From Paenibacillus sinopodophylli (GTDB lineage: Bacteria; Bacillota; Bacilli; Paenibacillales; Paenibacillaceae): a DNA stretch of 64,000 nucleotides. The notes beneath the pieces are model-generated. The model was not told where the DNA came from and made no database searches. It worked only from the letters and a program-made list of their open reading frames with translations. A program made the translations under genes and the position numbers. Of the stretch, positions 61,995 to 64,000 are shown piece by piece. The stretch covers positions 1,399,339 to 1,463,338 of the forward strand of contig NZ_VDBO01000001.1 of NCBI RefSeq assembly GCF_005930355.1, given 5' to 3'. Numbering within the stretch: position 1 is the stretch's first letter; each line of letters begins with the position of its first letter.

Positions 61995-64000
61995 TTATGG
62001 CTCTATTCCCCATTGGAGCGCTCCACTTAAATAACCCGTCGATTTATTCCAATCAACGTAGGTGGTCGCAGTAGAATGGAAGGAATAATCACCTGTTTGC
62101 GTATAATTGCTCCAATCATTTTTCGAAATTCTTGTCTGCAGCTCAATGCTCTGTCCTGCTGCCACTGAGCCTGCCGCGCTGGTGAAGCCAATCTCTACAT
62201 AATAATCAGCACCCGTCTTAGGTGTGGACAGCTTCACGAAGGTAGACGTTACATTCGCACTGCCAACTGTAGACCAGTCACTCCAGAAGCTCTGTGCCGT
62301 ATCTCCATCAATTGTGTAGTAGTAGCGAATCTTAACATTCGCTAAACTAATGGCCGAGCTGCTTGTATTCACCAGCTTAATGCGCGGATTAAGCGTATTG
62401 GCTGTCGCAGCTGTTCCACCATTATACAACTGAACCTTAAAGCTGCCTGAGCCAGGTGTCGGGGTTGCTGTCGCTGTTGGCACTGGCGTCGGCGTTACTG
62501 TTGGCACTGGTGTTGGTGTCACTGTCGGCACCGGTGTTGACGTCGCTGTTGGCACTGGTGTTGGCGTCGTTGTTGGCACCGGCGTTGGCGTTACTGTTGG
62601 CACTGGTGTTGTACTTGGCGTAGGCGTTACCGGCGGATTGCCTGCAACATCACCATAGACGATGCCTCTTCCGTTTGTACCGACATATACGCGGCCATAT
62701 ATACGTGGATCACCTGTGATCGCACTGCCTGTAAACGCATATTGATGATCATTATCGTTGATTCTAAGCCACGATACACCGCCGTCGTCGGATCGGAAGA
62801 AACCTCGCACATTGTCAATCTTGGCGGAAGTATATAAAGCGAGATAGGACTGGCCTGGTGCTGCTTTACCGAAGCCGATATTATCTGCTTGCTGTACATT
62901 GGACAGCTTCGTGAAGGCTGCTCCCGAATTAGTAGAATGCCATAATCCGTAAGTCCCTCCGTCCACATTGCCTCCCGCGAGCCATATGTCACCCTCAACT
63001 CCTGGCAGTGCTTTGAAGTTGAGCGCCCCTTCTTCAGGCAAGCCTGTGGCCGTCGTCTGAGCGAAGGTCGCGCCACCATCCGTGCTCAGATAGAATATAC
63101 CTGCCGACACCCCGTATATTTTGTTTTTGTTGACGCGGTCAGAAGCTACTTCAGCATTCGCCGGAATTCCCGTGCTCTTCGTCCACGAATTGCCGGATGT
63201 TTTCGAGTAATACACGCCAACGTCAGACGTACTCCAGACTAGTGAAGTATTATCCGCCGCAACCGCGATTTGTCCACCACCCTTTGTTGCAGACGGCTCT
63301 GCATTCGGTGAGAACCAATTGCCCCCTCCATCATACGATAGTGAAATCGACTTCGCATTCGGATTAACTGCATGGTCTGCGTAGCCTACTCTAGCAACAA
63401 ATCCCGGATTCAGCTGGGCAAAATCAATACTAGACGTACTATTGGGATTCGTCAGCATTTTGGCAGGCGCTACAGTTAAATCATCATGCTTAAAGCCTGA
63501 AACGTCGCCAACTGCACTTATAAGATGAGCTCCAACAGGCGGACTTATCAAGTCGTTGACTGCCATTTCCTCAAGGTTTTTGGCCATGACGGAAATGTTT
63601 ATCTTTTTATCCTCGTCCCAATCGGTCAAATTATTTGTTCCATATATCGTCGCTCCGGTTCCATACATCATACGATCGGAATTGTGAGGATCGATTTTCA
63701 ACTCACCTACCATCCAACCGAGCTTTGGCGTAATTTCAGGCAATTGTGGGTTTGCACCCCAATCGAGCCAAGGAGCTGCCGAAATATCTTGTGTATAGCG
63801 CAGTTTACGGTTTGGATATCCGTCGAAATCCCATATCCTCGTCCATGTTGCACCACTGTCTGTACTACGGAATATAATCGTGTCCGGCCACCAGGAGTTG
63901 AGCGCCGCTACCATTAAAGTACCAGGCTGCTGAGCATCAATGGCAAGTCCGCCATATCCGAAGTAGTTATCCGTGCTGCTGCTCGGAACAGGACTGATAT
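61995..64000 (-). CDS. GH74 xyloglucanase with C-terminal CBM3 (N terminus beyond the right edge)
   Basis: The frame is open to the window edge, so the signal peptide and first propeller are missing. The GH74 part shows FGYGGLAIDAQQPGTLMVAA-LNSWWPD, then repeated Asp-box-like SxDGGxTW motifs (STDSGATWTRIW, SYDGGGNWFS, STDGGATF, RSDDGGVSWLRIND) of the two seven-bladed propellers. A Thr-Pro-Val linker (VTPTPVPT repeats, residues about 430-495 of the visible part) joins a CBM3 cellulose-binding module (FKVQLYNGGTAATANTLNPRIKLVNT through WDWNKSTGYLSGAL-like end). It is an extracellular enzyme cutting xyloglucan on plant cell walls. Confidence 0.93.
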   Translation of the reverse strand, partial: ISPVPSSSTDNYFGYGGLAIDAQQPGTLMVAALNSWWPDTIIFRSTDSGATWTRIWDFDGYPNRKLRYTQDISAAPWLDWGANPQLPEITPKLGWMVGELKIDPHNSDRMMYGTGATIYGTNNLTDWDEDKKINISVMAKNLEEMAVNDLISPPVGAHLISAVGDVSGFKHDDLTVAPAKMLTNPNSTSSIDFAQLNPGFVARVGYADHAVNPNAKSISLSYDGGGNWFSPNAEPSATKGGGQIAVAADNTSLVWSTSDVGVYYSKTSGNSWTKSTGIPANAEVASDRVNKNKIYGVSAGIFYLSTDGGATFAQTTATGLPEEGALNFKALPGVEGDIWLAGGNVDGGTYGLWHSTNSGAAFTKLSNVQQADNIGFGKAAPGQSYLALYTSAKIDNVRGFFRSDDGGVSWLRINDNDHQYAFTGSAITGDPRIYGRVYVGTNGRGIVYGDVAGNPPVTPTPSTTPVPTVTPTPVPTTTPTPVPTATSTPVPTVTPTPVPTVTPTPVPTATATPTPGSGSFKVQLYNGGTAATANTLNPRIKLVNTSSSAISLANVKIRYYYTIDGDTAQSFWSDWSTVGSANVTSTFVKLSTPKTGADYYVEIGFTSAAGSVAAGQSIELQTRISKNDWSNYTQTGDYSFHSTATTYVDWNKSTGYLSGALQWGIEP

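Overview
The window reads as a chromosomal segment of a Gram-positive endospore former of the Paenibacillaceae, most likely Paenibacillus or a close relative. The evidence is the sporulation genes (spoIIGA, spoVD, spoVE, an RsfA-type regulator, a YlaJ-type lipoprotein), meso-DAP-type MurE, bacillithiol synthesis (bshC), strong AGGAGG ribosome sites, frequent TTG and GTG starts, and a secreted GH74 plus CBM3 polysaccharide hydrolase. No phage, insertion sequence, CRISPR array or rRNA gene is visible.

Positions 1-21300 hold the division and cell wall (dcw) cluster on the minus strand. Transcription runs mraZ, rsmH, ftsL, pbpB, spoVD, murE, murF, mraY, murD, spoVE, [small ORF], murB, murA, divIB, ftsA, ftsZ, and then spoIIGA, which runs off the left edge. 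Two features break the usual order. murG is absent from its normal place between spoVE and murB; a 490 bp segment there carries a small membrane ORF, a large inverted repeat and a consensus promoter for murB. Between ftsZ and spoIIGA lies an opposite-strand putative PD-(D/E)XK nuclease with an attenuator-like leader and a 112 bp tandem repeat. Readable control sites are a MraZ operator (10 bp-period boxes) before mraZ, a near-perfect sigma-H promoter before ftsA and a candidate Spo0A-type promoter before spoIIGA.

Positions 21400-31000 hold a DUF4349 lipoprotein, adenosylhomocysteinase and bshC (one unit), DUF3397 and panE, an RsfA-like regulator, a DUF2626 membrane protein, a MidA-type methyltransferase and a secreted coiled-coil protein. 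Positions 31100-39100 hold a solute-binding-like protein and the conserved yla neighbourhood: phoH-PIN ATPase, YlaJ-like lipoprotein, LCP ligase, YlaH-like protein, typA. Positions 39200-44200 hold two divergent TerC paralogues, nifZ-thiI (tRNA thiolation) and a lytic transglycosylase. Positions 44200-54200 hold a HAD phosphatase, a nitroreductase with a clear operator, two multi-pass membrane proteins, a two-component system, a GH1 beta-glucosidase and a chemoreceptor with a structured, attenuator-like leader. Positions 54200-64000 hold a DUF1836 regulator, a CNNM/CBS transporter, glycerate kinase, tRNA-Thr and tRNA-Pro, an M48 protease fused to ankyrin repeats, a fused double ABC permease, a DUF2536 protein and the 5'-truncated GH74 xyloglucanase.

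A family of composite palindromic intergenic repeats (about 55-105 bp) recurs at seven places, including inside the ftsA-ftsZ gap and twice in tandem between the terC genes. These repeats, the 112 bp tandem array, the murG gap and the chemoreceptor leader are the observations most worth following up. All assignments come from reading the sequence; no database search was run.
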